NCBI GenBank assembly: GCA_002403415.1
Contig: DHHS01000151.1
Location: 1 to 7,493 of the forward strand
Direction: 5' to 3'
Length of the DNA stretch: 7,493 bases
Origin: Sphingomonas sp. UBA4766
GTDB taxonomy: Bacteria; Pseudomonadota; Alphaproteobacteria; Sphingomonadales; Sphingomonadaceae
Position 1 is the first letter of the stretch; each line of letters starts with the position of its first letter. Under the pieces are notes generated by a model. That model saw only the letters and a program-made list of their open reading frames with translations, made no database searches and had not been told where the DNA came from. Shown here in pieces: positions 1 through 6,283 of the stretch. The translations under genes were made by a program, and so were the position numbers.

Positions 1-1817
1 CCTTCACCACCTCCACCCTGCAACAGGAAGCGGCGCGCAAGCTGGGCTTTTCCGCCGATCACACCATGCGAATCGCGCAAAGCCTGTATGAGGATGGCGC
101 GATCACTTACATGCGCACCGACGGCGTGCAGATGGACAGCAGCGCGATTTCGGCCGCGCGTAAGGCGGTCGCCGATCGCTATGACGCAGGCTATGTCCCC
201 GACAAGCCGCGTCATTACGCGTCGAAAGCGAAAAATGCGCAGGAAGCGCATGAAGCGATCCGCCCAACCGATTTCGGGAAGGATCGTGCAGGCGCTGGTG
301 ATCATGCGCGGCTCTATGACCTTATTTGGAAACGCGCGTTGGCGAGCCAGATGGCGTCGGCGCGGCTGGAGCGGACGACGGTTGAGCTGACCGATGGCTC
401 CGGGCTGCATGCGCTGCGGGCGACGGGGCAGGTGGTGCTGTTCCCCGGCTATCTCGCGCTTTACGAAGAGGGCAGCGACGATAGCGCCGACGAAGAGGCG
501 CGCCGCCTGCCGCGCCTGCGCGAGGGCGATGCACCCGCCAAGAAAAACGTGGTCGCGGAACAGCATTTCACCCAGCCGCCGCCGCGCTTTTCGGAAGCAA
601 GCCTGGTCAAGCGGCTGGAGGAATTGGGCATTGGCCGCCCCTCCACCTATGCGTCGATCATCAAGACGCTGAAGGACAGGCTTTACGTCCGTGTCGAAAA
701 GAACCGGTTCTTTGCGGAGGAAAGCGGGCGGTTGGTTACCGCGTTCCTTGAGCGGTTCTTCGAAAAATATGTCGGCTATGACTTTACCGCCGGGCTTGAG
801 GAAGAGCTTGACGATGTGTCGGGCGGGCGGGCGCAGTGGCAGGCGGTGCTCGCCGCGTTCTGGCGCGATTTCAAACCGCGCACCAGCGAGGTCATGGCGT
901 TTCAGCCGTCCGAAGTAACCGCCGCGCTCGACGAATTTCTGGGCGCCTATTTGTTCCCCGACACGGGTGATGGCAACGACCCGCGGCTCTGCCCCAATTG
1001 TGGGGCGGGGCGGCTCGCGCTGCGCGGTGGGCGGTTTGGCGCGTTTGTCGCCTGCTCCAACTATCCGACCTGCAAATTCACCCGCCGTTTCGCCCAAGGG
1101 GGTGGCGCGGAGGCCAGCGGCGATACCGGCCCGGAAGTGCTGGGAACCGATCCCGCCACCGAGATGGAGGTGTCAAAACGGTCAGGGCGTTTTGGGCCCT
1201 ATGTCCAATTGGGTGAGGGCAAGGAAGCAAAGCGCGCCTCCATCCCCAGGGATTTGCCCGGCGACCTCGATCTGGACTGGGCGCTGAAACTGCTCAGCCT
1301 GCCGCGCACGATTGGCCCGCACCCCGAAACCGGCGCGCCGATTACCGCGTCGATCGGGCGATACGGCCCGTATCTGGCGCATGGTGGCAAATATGCGCGG
1401 CTGACCTCGACCGCCGAGGTGTTCGAGACGGGGATGAACGCTGCCGTCGTCAAGCTGGCAGAGGCAGCGGCAGGCGGCGGGCGGCCGCAGCGGGGGGCCC
1501 AAGCGCCGCTCAAGCTGCTCGGCCAGCACCCGCGTACCGAGGCAGAGATCAAGCTGATGGAGGGGCGCTATGGCGCCTATGTTACCGATGGCACCACCAA
1601 TGCGACGCTGCCCAAGACGATCGACAAGGATGCGTTGACGCTGGAGGAAGCGGCGCAACTGATCGACGCGCGCGCCGCCGCCGTGCCGCCCAAGGGCAAG
1701 AAGAGGCCGGCTGCGAAGAAAAAGGCGGCCCCGACCAAGGCCGCCGCCAAGGCCCCGGCCAAGGCGAAGGCGAAGCCTAAAGCGAAGCCCAAGGCGAAAC
1801 CCGCCGCCGCCGACTAG
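1..1817 (+). CDS. topA: DNA topoisomerase I (type IA), C-terminal part, 5' end outside window
   Basis: Type IA topoisomerase, which relaxes negative supercoils by nicking one strand through a 5'-phosphotyrosine. Reading starts at base 3, with 604 residues visible. The catalytic motif ITYMRTDG lies near visible residue 36, with the active-site Tyr codon at 108-110. The conserved HEAIRPT follows about 50 residues later, then the helix-rich gate domain with GIGRPSTYA. A single C4 zinc ribbon (CPNC at 990-1001, CSNYPTC at 1053-1073) is followed by three beta-rich C-terminal repeats with the motifs GRFGPYV, GRYGPYL and GRYGAYV. The N-terminal Toprim domain must lie upstream. The protein ends in an Ala/Lys/Pro tail from about 1681 to 1814 (repeated KAKPKAKP), probably a non-specific DNA-binding extension. 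There is one zinc ribbon, against three in E. coli TopA. The ATG at 66 is internal, because homologous sequence continues upstream to the window edge. The stop is TAG. Confidence 0.97.
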   Translation, partial: FTTSTLQQEAARKLGFSADHTMRIAQSLYEDGAITYMRTDGVQMDSSAISAARKAVADRYDAGYVPDKPRHYASKAKNAQEAHEAIRPTDFGKDRAGAGDHARLYDLIWKRALASQMASARLERTTVELTDGSGLHALRATGQVVLFPGYLALYEEGSDDSADEEARRLPRLREGDAPAKKNVVAEQHFTQPPPRFSEASLVKRLEELGIGRPSTYASIIKTLKDRLYVRVEKNRFFAEESGRLVTAFLERFFEKYVGYDFTAGLEEELDDVSGGRAQWQAVLAAFWRDFKPRTSEVMAFQPSEVTAALDEFLGAYLFPDTGDGNDPRLCPNCGAGRLALRGGRFGAFVACSNYPTCKFTRRFAQGGGAEASGDTGPEVLGTDPATEMEVSKRSGRFGPYVQLGEGKEAKRASIPRDLPGDLDLDWALKLLSLPRTIGPHPETGAPITASIGRYGPYLAHGGKYARLTSTAEVFETGMNAAVVKLAEAAAGGGRPQRGAQAPLKLLGQHPRTEAEIKLMEGRYGAYVTDGTTNATLPKTIDKDALTLEEAAQLIDARAAAVPPKGKKRPAAKKKAAPTKAAAKAPAKAKAKPKAKPKAKPAAAD

Positions 1818-1820
1818 CGC

Positions 1821-2180
1821 TTAATTCTGAACCAGGCGCAGCAGCGTGCCGTCGGGATCAACCAGATAGGCGATGGTAAGCCCGCTCGGTTCGCGCCGTG
1901 GCGGGTGCAGCCGGGGAAAGCCGATCGACTTTTCGGCGATCCCGGCGGCCCGGCACGCGGCGTAAAGCCCGGCCAGATCATCGAGCCGGAGGCAGCAGCT
2001 GAACGAACTCGTCGCCGGATCAAGATCGGGATAGGGAAAGAATTCGAGCATCAGCGCACCGCGCGACACGATCATCCAGCCTGCATCGCGCCAATCCTCC
2101 TCAAAGCCGATCGCGCGATAAAATTCGGCCGTTGCCGCAAAGTCGCGCGCGGGCAGATTGGGGGTCGCGTGGTCGGCCAT
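1821..2180 (-). CDS. Bleomycin-resistance-like VOC (glyoxalase fold) protein
   Basis: A 119-residue single-domain protein of the vicinal oxygen chelate superfamily, with two beta-alpha-beta-beta-beta modules. Visible landmarks are the first helix RDFAATAEFYRAIGFE (about residues 12-27), the strand LMLEFFPYP in the first module, and the closing DPDGTLLRL. The length and sequence resemble Ble-type proteins, which bind bleomycin as dimers without chemistry. The metal-ligand positions of true glyoxalase I look absent: Arg stands where the last Glu is expected after DPDG, and no His is seen in the first strand. Binding rather than metal catalysis is therefore the better guess. The ATG lies one base after the SDR stop (TGA-C-ATG), and I see no strong ribosome binding site, so translation is probably coupled to the SDR. 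The stop is 3 bases from the topA stop. Whether it protects against bleomycin is unknown. Confidence 0.88.
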   Translation of the reverse strand: MADHATPNLPARDFAATAEFYRAIGFEEDWRDAGWMIVSRGALMLEFFPYPDLDPATSSFSCCLRLDDLAGLYAACRAAGIAEKSIGFPRLHPPRREPSGLTIAYLVDPDGTLLRLVQN

Positions 2181-2181
2181 G

Positions 2182-2970
2182 TCAGCGACCGAGCCCGCGC
2201 TTCTTCATGCTCCGGCGCAAGCCGCCGGGCATCCAGCGCGCGGCAAACATCAGCCGCCTGGCGGTCCTGCCGACCGGTGTATGGAGCCGGTCGCCATGCA
2301 CCGCGTCCCACGCCGCTTGCGCAACCTCCTGCACCGGCGTAATTTCTAGCCCGCCCTCGACCACGGTTTCGCGCACGGTGCGGTTCGACCCGGCCATGCC
2401 GGCTGCCAAGAGCGGGGTGTCGATGAAGCTTGGCATCAGCGTGCGCACCTTGATGCCGTCGGCCGCCCATTCGCCGTCCAGGCTTTCGGTGAGCGCGCGC
2501 ACCCCGAATTTGGTAACGGCGTAAATGCCGATCCCGGGCCCGCCATAAATCCCCGCCGCCGATGAGGTGTTGAGCAGGCAGGATCCCGGCGTCGCCTTCA
2601 GATAGGGATAGCCAAGCTTTGCCCCGTTCACGACCCCCATCAGGTTGATGCCGACCACCCGGTCGATTTCGTCAAAGCTGTTCGCGGCAAGCGGGCCACC
2701 GGCCGCAATACCGGCATTGTTGAACAAAACATCCATCCGCCCGCCGCTTGCCTGCGCAAAGTCGGCCAGTGCGGTTTTCCATGCGTCGCGGTCGCGCACG
2801 TCCATGACGTGGCAAGTTGCCATGCCCGCAGGCAGCAGCGCCGCTGTCTCCGCCATGCCGGCCGCATTCACATCCGCCAGTCCCACGCGCCAGCCGCGCG
2901 CGGCAAACAGCACCGCGACCGCGCGGCCAATGCCCGATCCGCCGCCGGTAATGAAAATCGCCTTTGTCAT
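2182..2970 (-). CDS. Short-chain dehydrogenase/reductase (classical SDR)
   Basis: A 262-residue NAD(P)-dependent oxidoreductase with a Rossmann fold. The cofactor motif TGGGSGIG is at residues 8-15. Asp33 at the end of the second strand (LADVN) favours NAD(H). NNAG is at 84-87. The catalytic set is Asn109, Ser137, Tyr150 and Lys154 (YAVTK), with the usual 13-residue Ser-Tyr spacing. The length is typical of classical SDRs. The substrate cannot be read from the sequence. The C-terminus is basic (MKKRGLGR), and the region before it (LMFAARWMPGG) is hydrophobic, which might allow membrane contact. The ATG start is supported by an AAAAAGGGGG tract ending 6 bases upstream (plus-strand bases 2977-2986). 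It is the first gene of a two-gene unit with the VOC protein and is divergent from the ABC importer. Confidence 0.93.
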   Translation of the reverse strand: MTKAIFITGGGSGIGRAVAVLFAARGWRVGLADVNAAGMAETAALLPAGMATCHVMDVRDRDAWKTALADFAQASGGRMDVLFNNAGIAAGGPLAANSFDEIDRVVGINLMGVVNGAKLGYPYLKATPGSCLLNTSSAAGIYGGPGIGIYAVTKFGVRALTESLDGEWAADGIKVRTLMPSFIDTPLLAAGMAGSNRTVRETVVEGGLEITPVQEVAQAAWDAVHGDRLHTPVGRTARRLMFAARWMPGGLRRSMKKRGLGR

Positions 2971-3000
2971 GCCGTGCCCCCTTTTTGCTGCTGTCGGTGT

Positions 3001-3029
3001 TTGACCTTCGCGCCTTCATCCCGCATCAC
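3001..3029 (+). promoter_or_regulatory. Weak candidate promoter for the ABC importer operon
   Basis: TTGACC (3001-3006) is followed after 17 bases by CATCAC (3024-3029), a poor -10 match. The predicted start of transcription falls around 3035-3038, at or just before the ATG at 3038. That gene has no visible Shine-Dalgarno sequence, so a leaderless transcript is possible. The -35 half is good and the -10 half is not. The element sits in the 67-base spacer shared with the divergent SDR gene. Confidence 0.2.
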
Positions 3030-3037
3030 CGGCGCCG

Positions 3038-3820
3038 ATGCCACAGGAATCGACCCGCGGACCCTCGGTCGCTTTTGAGGGGGTTTCCAAACTCTACGCA
3101 GCGGGGGCGGCGGCGGTCGACGGCGTGTCGCTGATGATCGCGGCGGGAAGCTTTGTCGCGCTGGTCGGATCGTCAGGATCCGGCAAATCGACCCTGCTCA
3201 AGATGATCAACCGGCTGGTCGAGCCCAGCAGCGGGCGAGTGTTGATGAACAATGCCCCGGTCGATGAGGAGGAACCGCACGCGCTGCGCCGTCGCATTGG
3301 CTATATCTTCCAGAATATCGGCCTGTTTCCGCACTTTACCGTTGGCGAGAATATTGCGATCGGGTTGCGGCTGACCGGAGTGAAGCATAATCAGGACCGG
3401 ATTTCGCAATTGCTCGATCTGGTCGATCTGCCGCGCGATTTTGCCACCCGCTTTCCCGATGAGCTGTCGGGGGGGCAGCGGCAGCGGGTGGGCGTCGCAC
3501 GGGCGCTGGCGACCGAGCCGGGTCTGCTCATTATGGACGAGCCGTTTGGCGCGCTTGACCCGGTGACGCGCGATCAATTGGGCGAGGCGATCCGGCGGCT
3601 CCACGACCGGCTGGGCCTGACCACGATCATGGTGACCCACGACATGGCGGAGGCGTTGCTGCTCGCCGACCGGGTGCTGGTCATGGAGGACGGCCGCATC
3701 GCGGCCGATTGCACCCCGGCGCAGTTGATCACGGGCGAGGGCGGGGTAGCAGCGAGCGCGCTGGTCGCAGTGCCGCGCGAACAGGCGCGGCGGCTGCGTG
3801 CGCTGGAGGCAGGCGCATGA
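3038..3820 (+). CDS. ABC transporter ATP-binding protein, osmoprotectant/quaternary amine (OpuCA/YehX/EgtUA-like)
   Basis: A 260-residue cytoplasmic ATPase that drives uptake through the permease encoded next. All nucleotide-binding motifs are intact: Walker A GSSGSGKST (44-52), Q-loop Gln92 in FQNIGLFPHF, signature LSGGQ (143-147), Walker B LLIMDE (163-168), D-loop ALD (172-174) and H-loop His201 in VTHD. The FQNIGLFPHFTVGENIA stretch and the two-gene context with a fused permease/binding protein place it in the OpuC/YehX/EgtU group. The chain ends about 25 residues after the ATPase core, so the tandem CBS domains that sense ionic strength in longer OpuCA proteins are missing. The ATG at 3038 is the first start codon after an in-frame TGA at 3002. 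No ribosome binding site precedes it. The stop overlaps the next gene (ATGA). Confidence 0.92.
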   Translation: MPQESTRGPSVAFEGVSKLYAAGAAAVDGVSLMIAAGSFVALVGSSGSGKSTLLKMINRLVEPSSGRVLMNNAPVDEEEPHALRRRIGYIFQNIGLFPHFTVGENIAIGLRLTGVKHNQDRISQLLDLVDLPRDFATRFPDELSGGQRQRVGVARALATEPGLLIMDEPFGALDPVTRDQLGEAIRRLHDRLGLTTIMVTHDMAEALLLADRVLVMEDGRIAADCTPAQLITGEGGVAASALVAVPREQARRLRALEAGA

Positions 3821-5349
3821 GCCCATTTCTGGAAGCGATGCAGCGCGTGCCGGACCTGCTGGCGGCGCATTTGTTGCTGGCGGCGTCCGCGCTGGTGCTG
3901 GGGCTGGTTATCAGCTTGCCGCTTGCCATCTGGTCGGCGCGGCGGCCGCTGGTGGCGCGGGCAGCACTTGGCTTTGCGAGCCTGGTGCAGACCATCCCGA
4001 GCCTGGCGCTGCTCGCGCTGTTTTACCCGTTGTTGCTGACATTGTCGGCGCTGGTCGGTGGGGGGATTCCGGCGCTTGGCTTTCTGCCGTCGGTGCTGGC
4101 GCTGACGCTTTATGCGATCCTGCCGATCTTGCGCAACGGCGTGACGGGGCTCGCCAATCTGGACCCCGCAGTGATCGAGGCGGCGGACGGCGTCGGCATG
4201 ACCGGGTGGCAGAAGCTGGTGATGGTGGAGGCACCGTTGGTGTCGCCCGTCCTGATGGCGGGCATCCGCACGGCGGCCGTGTGGACGATCGGCGCGGCGA
4301 CGCTGTCGACCACGGTCGGGCAGCCGAGCCTGGGCGATATGATCTTTGCCGGGCTCCAGACTCAAAACTGGGCGTTAGTGCTTGCCGGGTGCCTCAGTGC
4401 CGCGCTGCTCGCGCTGGGGGTGGATGCCCTGCTGGGGGTCGTCGAACACGGCATTGCCGAGCGCCGACGGGCCCGCGCGATTGGCGCGCTGGTGGTGCTC
4501 GCAGTGGGGGTGCTGGCAGCACTTGCCCCTGTCATGCCGACGGGCCAGAAAAGCGTGACGGTCGGCGCGAAAGGTTTTGGCGAGCAATATATCCTCGCGC
4601 GGTTGATCGGCCACCGGCTGGAGCGCGCCGGATACCGCGTGCAATATCGCGAAGGACTCGGCTCGGCGGTGGTGTTTGGCGCGTTGGCAGGCGGCGATAT
4701 CGACATTTACGTCGATTATTCGGGCACGATCTGGACCAACGAAATGAAGCGGCGCGATGTCCCGTCGCGCGCGGCGATTGTCGAGGGGATTGGTGCCTGG
4801 GCCACCAAGACCCACGGTATTCGGATGCTCGGGGCGCTGGGGTTTGAAAATGCCTATGCCTTTGCCATGCGGGAGCGTGATGCTGCGGCGCGTGGCATCC
4901 GCACGCTCGATGATCTGGTGGCGCAGGCGCCTTCGCTCAAGCTGGGGTCCGACCTTGAGTTTCTGGAGCGACCCGAATGGGCGGCGGTCAAGCGCGCCTA
5001 TCCGCTGAAGTTCAAGGCGGCGCAGCCCTATTCCCCGACCTTCATGTACCGTGCGATCGACAGCGGGGCGGCGGACGTGATTTCCGCCTTTTCCTCAGAT
5101 GGGCGGATTGCCGCGCAAAAGCTGCGCGTGCTGGGCGATCCGCGCGGGGCGATCCCGGGCTATGACGCGATCCTGATGGTAAACCGTGCCCATGCCGACG
5201 ACGCTGACTTGATTGCCGCTGTGCAGCCGATCGTCGGCGCGGTCCCGGTCGCGCTGATGCGCGAGGCGAATTACATGGTCGACCGCGACCGCGACAAAGT
5301 ATCCCCCGAACAGGCCGCACGCTGGCTCGAAGCGCGGTTGGGACGGTAG
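3817..5349 (+). CDS. Fused ABC permease and substrate-binding protein, osmoprotectant/betaine/ergothioneine type
   Basis: A 510-residue fusion. Residues 1 to about 210 form a BPD-type inner-membrane permease (helices near 14-38, 50-80, 87-105, 145-168 and 186-209), with the EAA loop EAADGVG at 121-127 that docks the ATPase. A further helix at about 220-238 carries the chain outward. Residues 245-510 form an OpuAC-type periplasmic binding domain with KGFGEQYI (252-259), YVDYSGT (298-304), LGFENAYAFAM (341-351), EFLERPEW (381-388) and AFSSDGRI (424-431). The fusion removes the need for a separate lipoprotein. Family members import glycine betaine, choline, carnitine, bile acids or ergothioneine. 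The ligand cannot be decided here, since the usual YPEYTGT is replaced by YVDYSGT. The start is ATG at 3817, chosen because GGAGG (3805-3809) sits 7 bases upstream and it gives the standard ATGA overlap with the ATPase gene. The open frame extends further upstream, but only as overlap with the ATPase gene. Confidence 0.92.
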   Translation: MSPFLEAMQRVPDLLAAHLLLAASALVLGLVISLPLAIWSARRPLVARAALGFASLVQTIPSLALLALFYPLLLTLSALVGGGIPALGFLPSVLALTLYAILPILRNGVTGLANLDPAVIEAADGVGMTGWQKLVMVEAPLVSPVLMAGIRTAAVWTIGAATLSTTVGQPSLGDMIFAGLQTQNWALVLAGCLSAALLALGVDALLGVVEHGIAERRRARAIGALVVLAVGVLAALAPVMPTGQKSVTVGAKGFGEQYILARLIGHRLERAGYRVQYREGLGSAVVFGALAGGDIDIYVDYSGTIWTNEMKRRDVPSRAAIVEGIGAWATKTHGIRMLGALGFENAYAFAMRERDAAARGIRTLDDLVAQAPSLKLGSDLEFLERPEWAAVKRAYPLKFKAAQPYSPTFMYRAIDSGAADVISAFSSDGRIAAQKLRVLGDPRGAIPGYDAILMVNRAHADDADLIAAVQPIVGAVPVALMREANYMVDRDRDKVSPEQAARWLEARLGR

Positions 5350-5370
5350 AGTTTGTGCCGCCTTTGTGTC

Positions 5371-5398
5371 CAGCATTCAGTAAAACTGAGACAGGCTG
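5371..5398. terminator. Imperfect hairpin between convergent genes
   Basis: TTCAGT (5376-5381) and ACTGAG (5385-5390) form a stem with a 3-base AAA loop and one G-T pair. An outer CAGC/GCTG stem (5371-5374 with 5395-5398) is separated from it by an uneven internal loop. The hairpin lies in the 65-base spacer where the importer operon and the MAPEG gene converge, the expected place for a shared terminator. There is no T-run on either side, so intrinsic termination is uncertain. Confidence 0.25.
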
Positions 5399-5414
5399 TT
5401 GCGGCCACCGCGGG

Positions 5415-5822
5415 CTAAAACCCGATTACCGGTCGCGCGATCATCGCCCCCAGCCATCCGGCCATGACACCCAACAACAACAGCGTGCCGACAATCCCGA
5501 TCGAGCGCCCGATCGTCAGCTTGTCATGCGACCCCCGGATGCCCTGTGCATGCGCGACGCGGGCGAGCACAAACAGCGCCGCCACGATCGACAGCGCCAG
5601 CGGGTGGGCGTGATTGGTTTCGAGCAAGCCGATCATGGTGAGGCCAATCGGCATATATTCAACGAGATTGCCATGCGCGCGAATGGCCGCCGTCAGTCCG
5701 GGATCGCCGCCATCGCCAAACGGCATGCGCAGCGCCATGCGGCGGTTGATTGCATCAATCGACAGGGCGATGAGCAACAGGCTGAGCGCGGTTGCCGCCG
5801 ACGCGGTAATCATCAGGGTCAT
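5415..5822 (-). CDS. MAPEG-family integral membrane protein
   Basis: A 135-residue protein with four predicted membrane helices (about 5-22, 54-68, 74-93 and 105-131). The family motif RAHGNLVEYMPIGL is at residues 48-61. Arg48, Asn52 and Glu55 match the glutathione-site residues known from microsomal glutathione transferase and related MAPEG proteins. RVAHAQG (88-94) is a second conserved patch at the end of helix 3. Eukaryotic relatives act in glutathione and eicosanoid metabolism. The role of short bacterial members like this one (YecN-like) is not established. The ATG at 5822 has GGAGAG 4-9 bases upstream on the minus strand, which supports the start. It follows the Sel1 gene on the same strand after 88 bases that hold a candidate promoter. 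Confidence 0.87.
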   Translation of the reverse strand: MTLMITASAATALSLLLIALSIDAINRRMALRMPFGDGGDPGLTAAIRAHGNLVEYMPIGLTMIGLLETNHAHPLALSIVAALFVLARVAHAQGIRGSHDKLTIGRSIGIVGTLLLLGVMAGWLGAMIARPVIGF

Positions 5823-5855
5823 GTGCTCTCCGGGCCGAACAGGGGCGAGAGCGTC

Positions 5856-5884
5856 TTTATCGCGGCAAGCCAGGCTGCCCGCAA
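5856..5884 (-). promoter_or_regulatory. Candidate sigma-70 promoter for the MAPEG gene
   Basis: On the minus strand TTGCGG (5884-5879) is followed after exactly 17 bases by GATAAA (5861-5856). Transcription would start near 5849 and give a leader of about 27 bases that contains the GGAGAG ribosome binding site. This would let the MAPEG gene be expressed apart from panC and the Sel1 gene. A GTTAACGCC motif (5889-5897) lies 5 bases upstream of the -35. Read from consensus only. Confidence 0.4.
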
Positions 5885-5898
5885 TCCTGTTAACGCCG

Positions 5899-5917
5899 AT
5901 TCAGGCCAATTCAGGCC
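5899..5917. repeat. Short tandem repeat ATTCAGGCC spanning the Sel1 gene stop
   Basis: ATTCAGGCC occurs at 5899-5907 and again at 5909-5917, with a 10-base period and one A between. The second copy contains the TGA stop of the Sel1 gene (5913-5911 on the minus strand). It looks like a small local duplication. No function is evident. Confidence 0.6.
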
Positions 5918-6207
5918 GCGCGGCGTCCGGTTTGCACCAGCCAGGCACGTGCCTGACGCTGGGCCTCGGCGATTTCGCGTGCCGTCATGTCCTCGGCGAT
6001 GTCGCTGCGGCACGCTTGCGCCGCTTCGCTGCCCCACACGGCCGCAAGGTTGAACCATTTATGCGCCTCGATCAGGTCGATCGCGGTGCCGCTGGCCCCG
6101 GTTGAATAGATGATCCCCAAGTCATAACAGGCATTGCAATCGCCGCGCGCTGCATCGGCGATCCGGCTTTCGATCAGGAACGTTGCGCTCTTCAGGCTAT
6201 GGGCCAT
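5911..6207 (-). CDS. Small Sel1-repeat (TPR-like) protein
   Basis: A 98-residue protein from ATG 6207. The core, about residues 19-60, fits a Sel1-like repeat: A-x-x-GD-x-x-ACYDLGIIYSTG, then IDLIEAHKWFNLAA and GSEAAQ. This gives one full repeat plus the first helix of a second, ending in a basic tail (TGRRAA). Sel1 repeats are alpha-alpha hairpins that mediate protein contacts. A single-repeat protein is probably an adaptor or acts as an oligomer, but its partner is unknown. There is no signal peptide, so it is likely cytoplasmic. I prefer ATG 6207 because GGGGTGG sits about 5 bases upstream. An in-frame GTG at 6216 adds three residues but has purines too close to act as a good binding site. 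It lies downstream of panC on the same strand, with a 71-base spacer holding TTAA boxes. Confidence 0.78.
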   Translation of the reverse strand: MAHSLKSATFLIESRIADAARGDCNACYDLGIIYSTGASGTAIDLIEAHKWFNLAAVWGSEAAQACRSDIAEDMTAREIAEAQRQARAWLVQTGRRAA

Positions 6208-6257
6208 GTTCGCCACCCCTATTGCACCCCAATGATGCCAGTTGTGGCGTGAACAGC

Positions 6258-6283
6258 TTAAAGAAATGGTTAACGCGGTTAAC
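6258..6283 (-). promoter_or_regulatory. Cluster of TTAA boxes, candidate CtrA-type operator
   Basis: Three TTAA tetramers lie at 6258-6261, 6270-6273 and 6279-6282, within 25 bases of otherwise GC-rich DNA. On the minus strand the order is TTAACC, GCG, TTAACCAT, TTTC, TTAA, upstream of the Sel1 gene (start 6207). TTAACCAT matches a half-site described for the alphaproteobacterial cell-cycle regulator CtrA. The full consensus is TTAA-N7-TTAA. The gaps here are 8 and 5, so the match is imperfect. GTTAAC-GCG-GTTAAC (6269-6283 plus strand) is also a perfect direct and inverted repeat. The right box overlaps the panC stop codon. Confidence 0.35.

Noticed and set aside
1182..1658. 158-residue minus-strand frame within topA
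   Set aside because: It lies fully opposite the conserved C-terminal repeats of TopA and has no recognisable family.
3574..4365. 263-residue minus-strand frame opposite the importer genes
   Set aside because: Antisense to two well-supported genes. The translation is low-complexity Arg/Gln/His and no ribosome binding site was seen.
3798..4847. 349-residue plus-strand frame overlapping the permease gene
   Set aside because: It is the shifted frame of the permease/binding protein. It is rich in Gly, Arg and Ala, with no membrane helices or motifs.
5411..5424. CGGG-CTAAAA-CCCG hairpin at the MAPEG stop codon
   Set aside because: Only a 4-base-pair stem with no T-run; too weak to call a terminator.
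5355..6053. 232-residue plus-strand open frame after the importer operon
   Set aside because: It runs antisense through the MAPEG gene and part of the Sel1 gene, both with clear family motifs. Its translation is rich in Arg, Gln and His without domains, typical of antisense frames in GC-rich DNA.
6217..6240. Sigma-54-like TGGC...TGCA sequence upstream of the Sel1 gene on the minus strand
   Set aside because: The GG and GC elements are 12 bases apart rather than the strict 10 needed for sigma-54.
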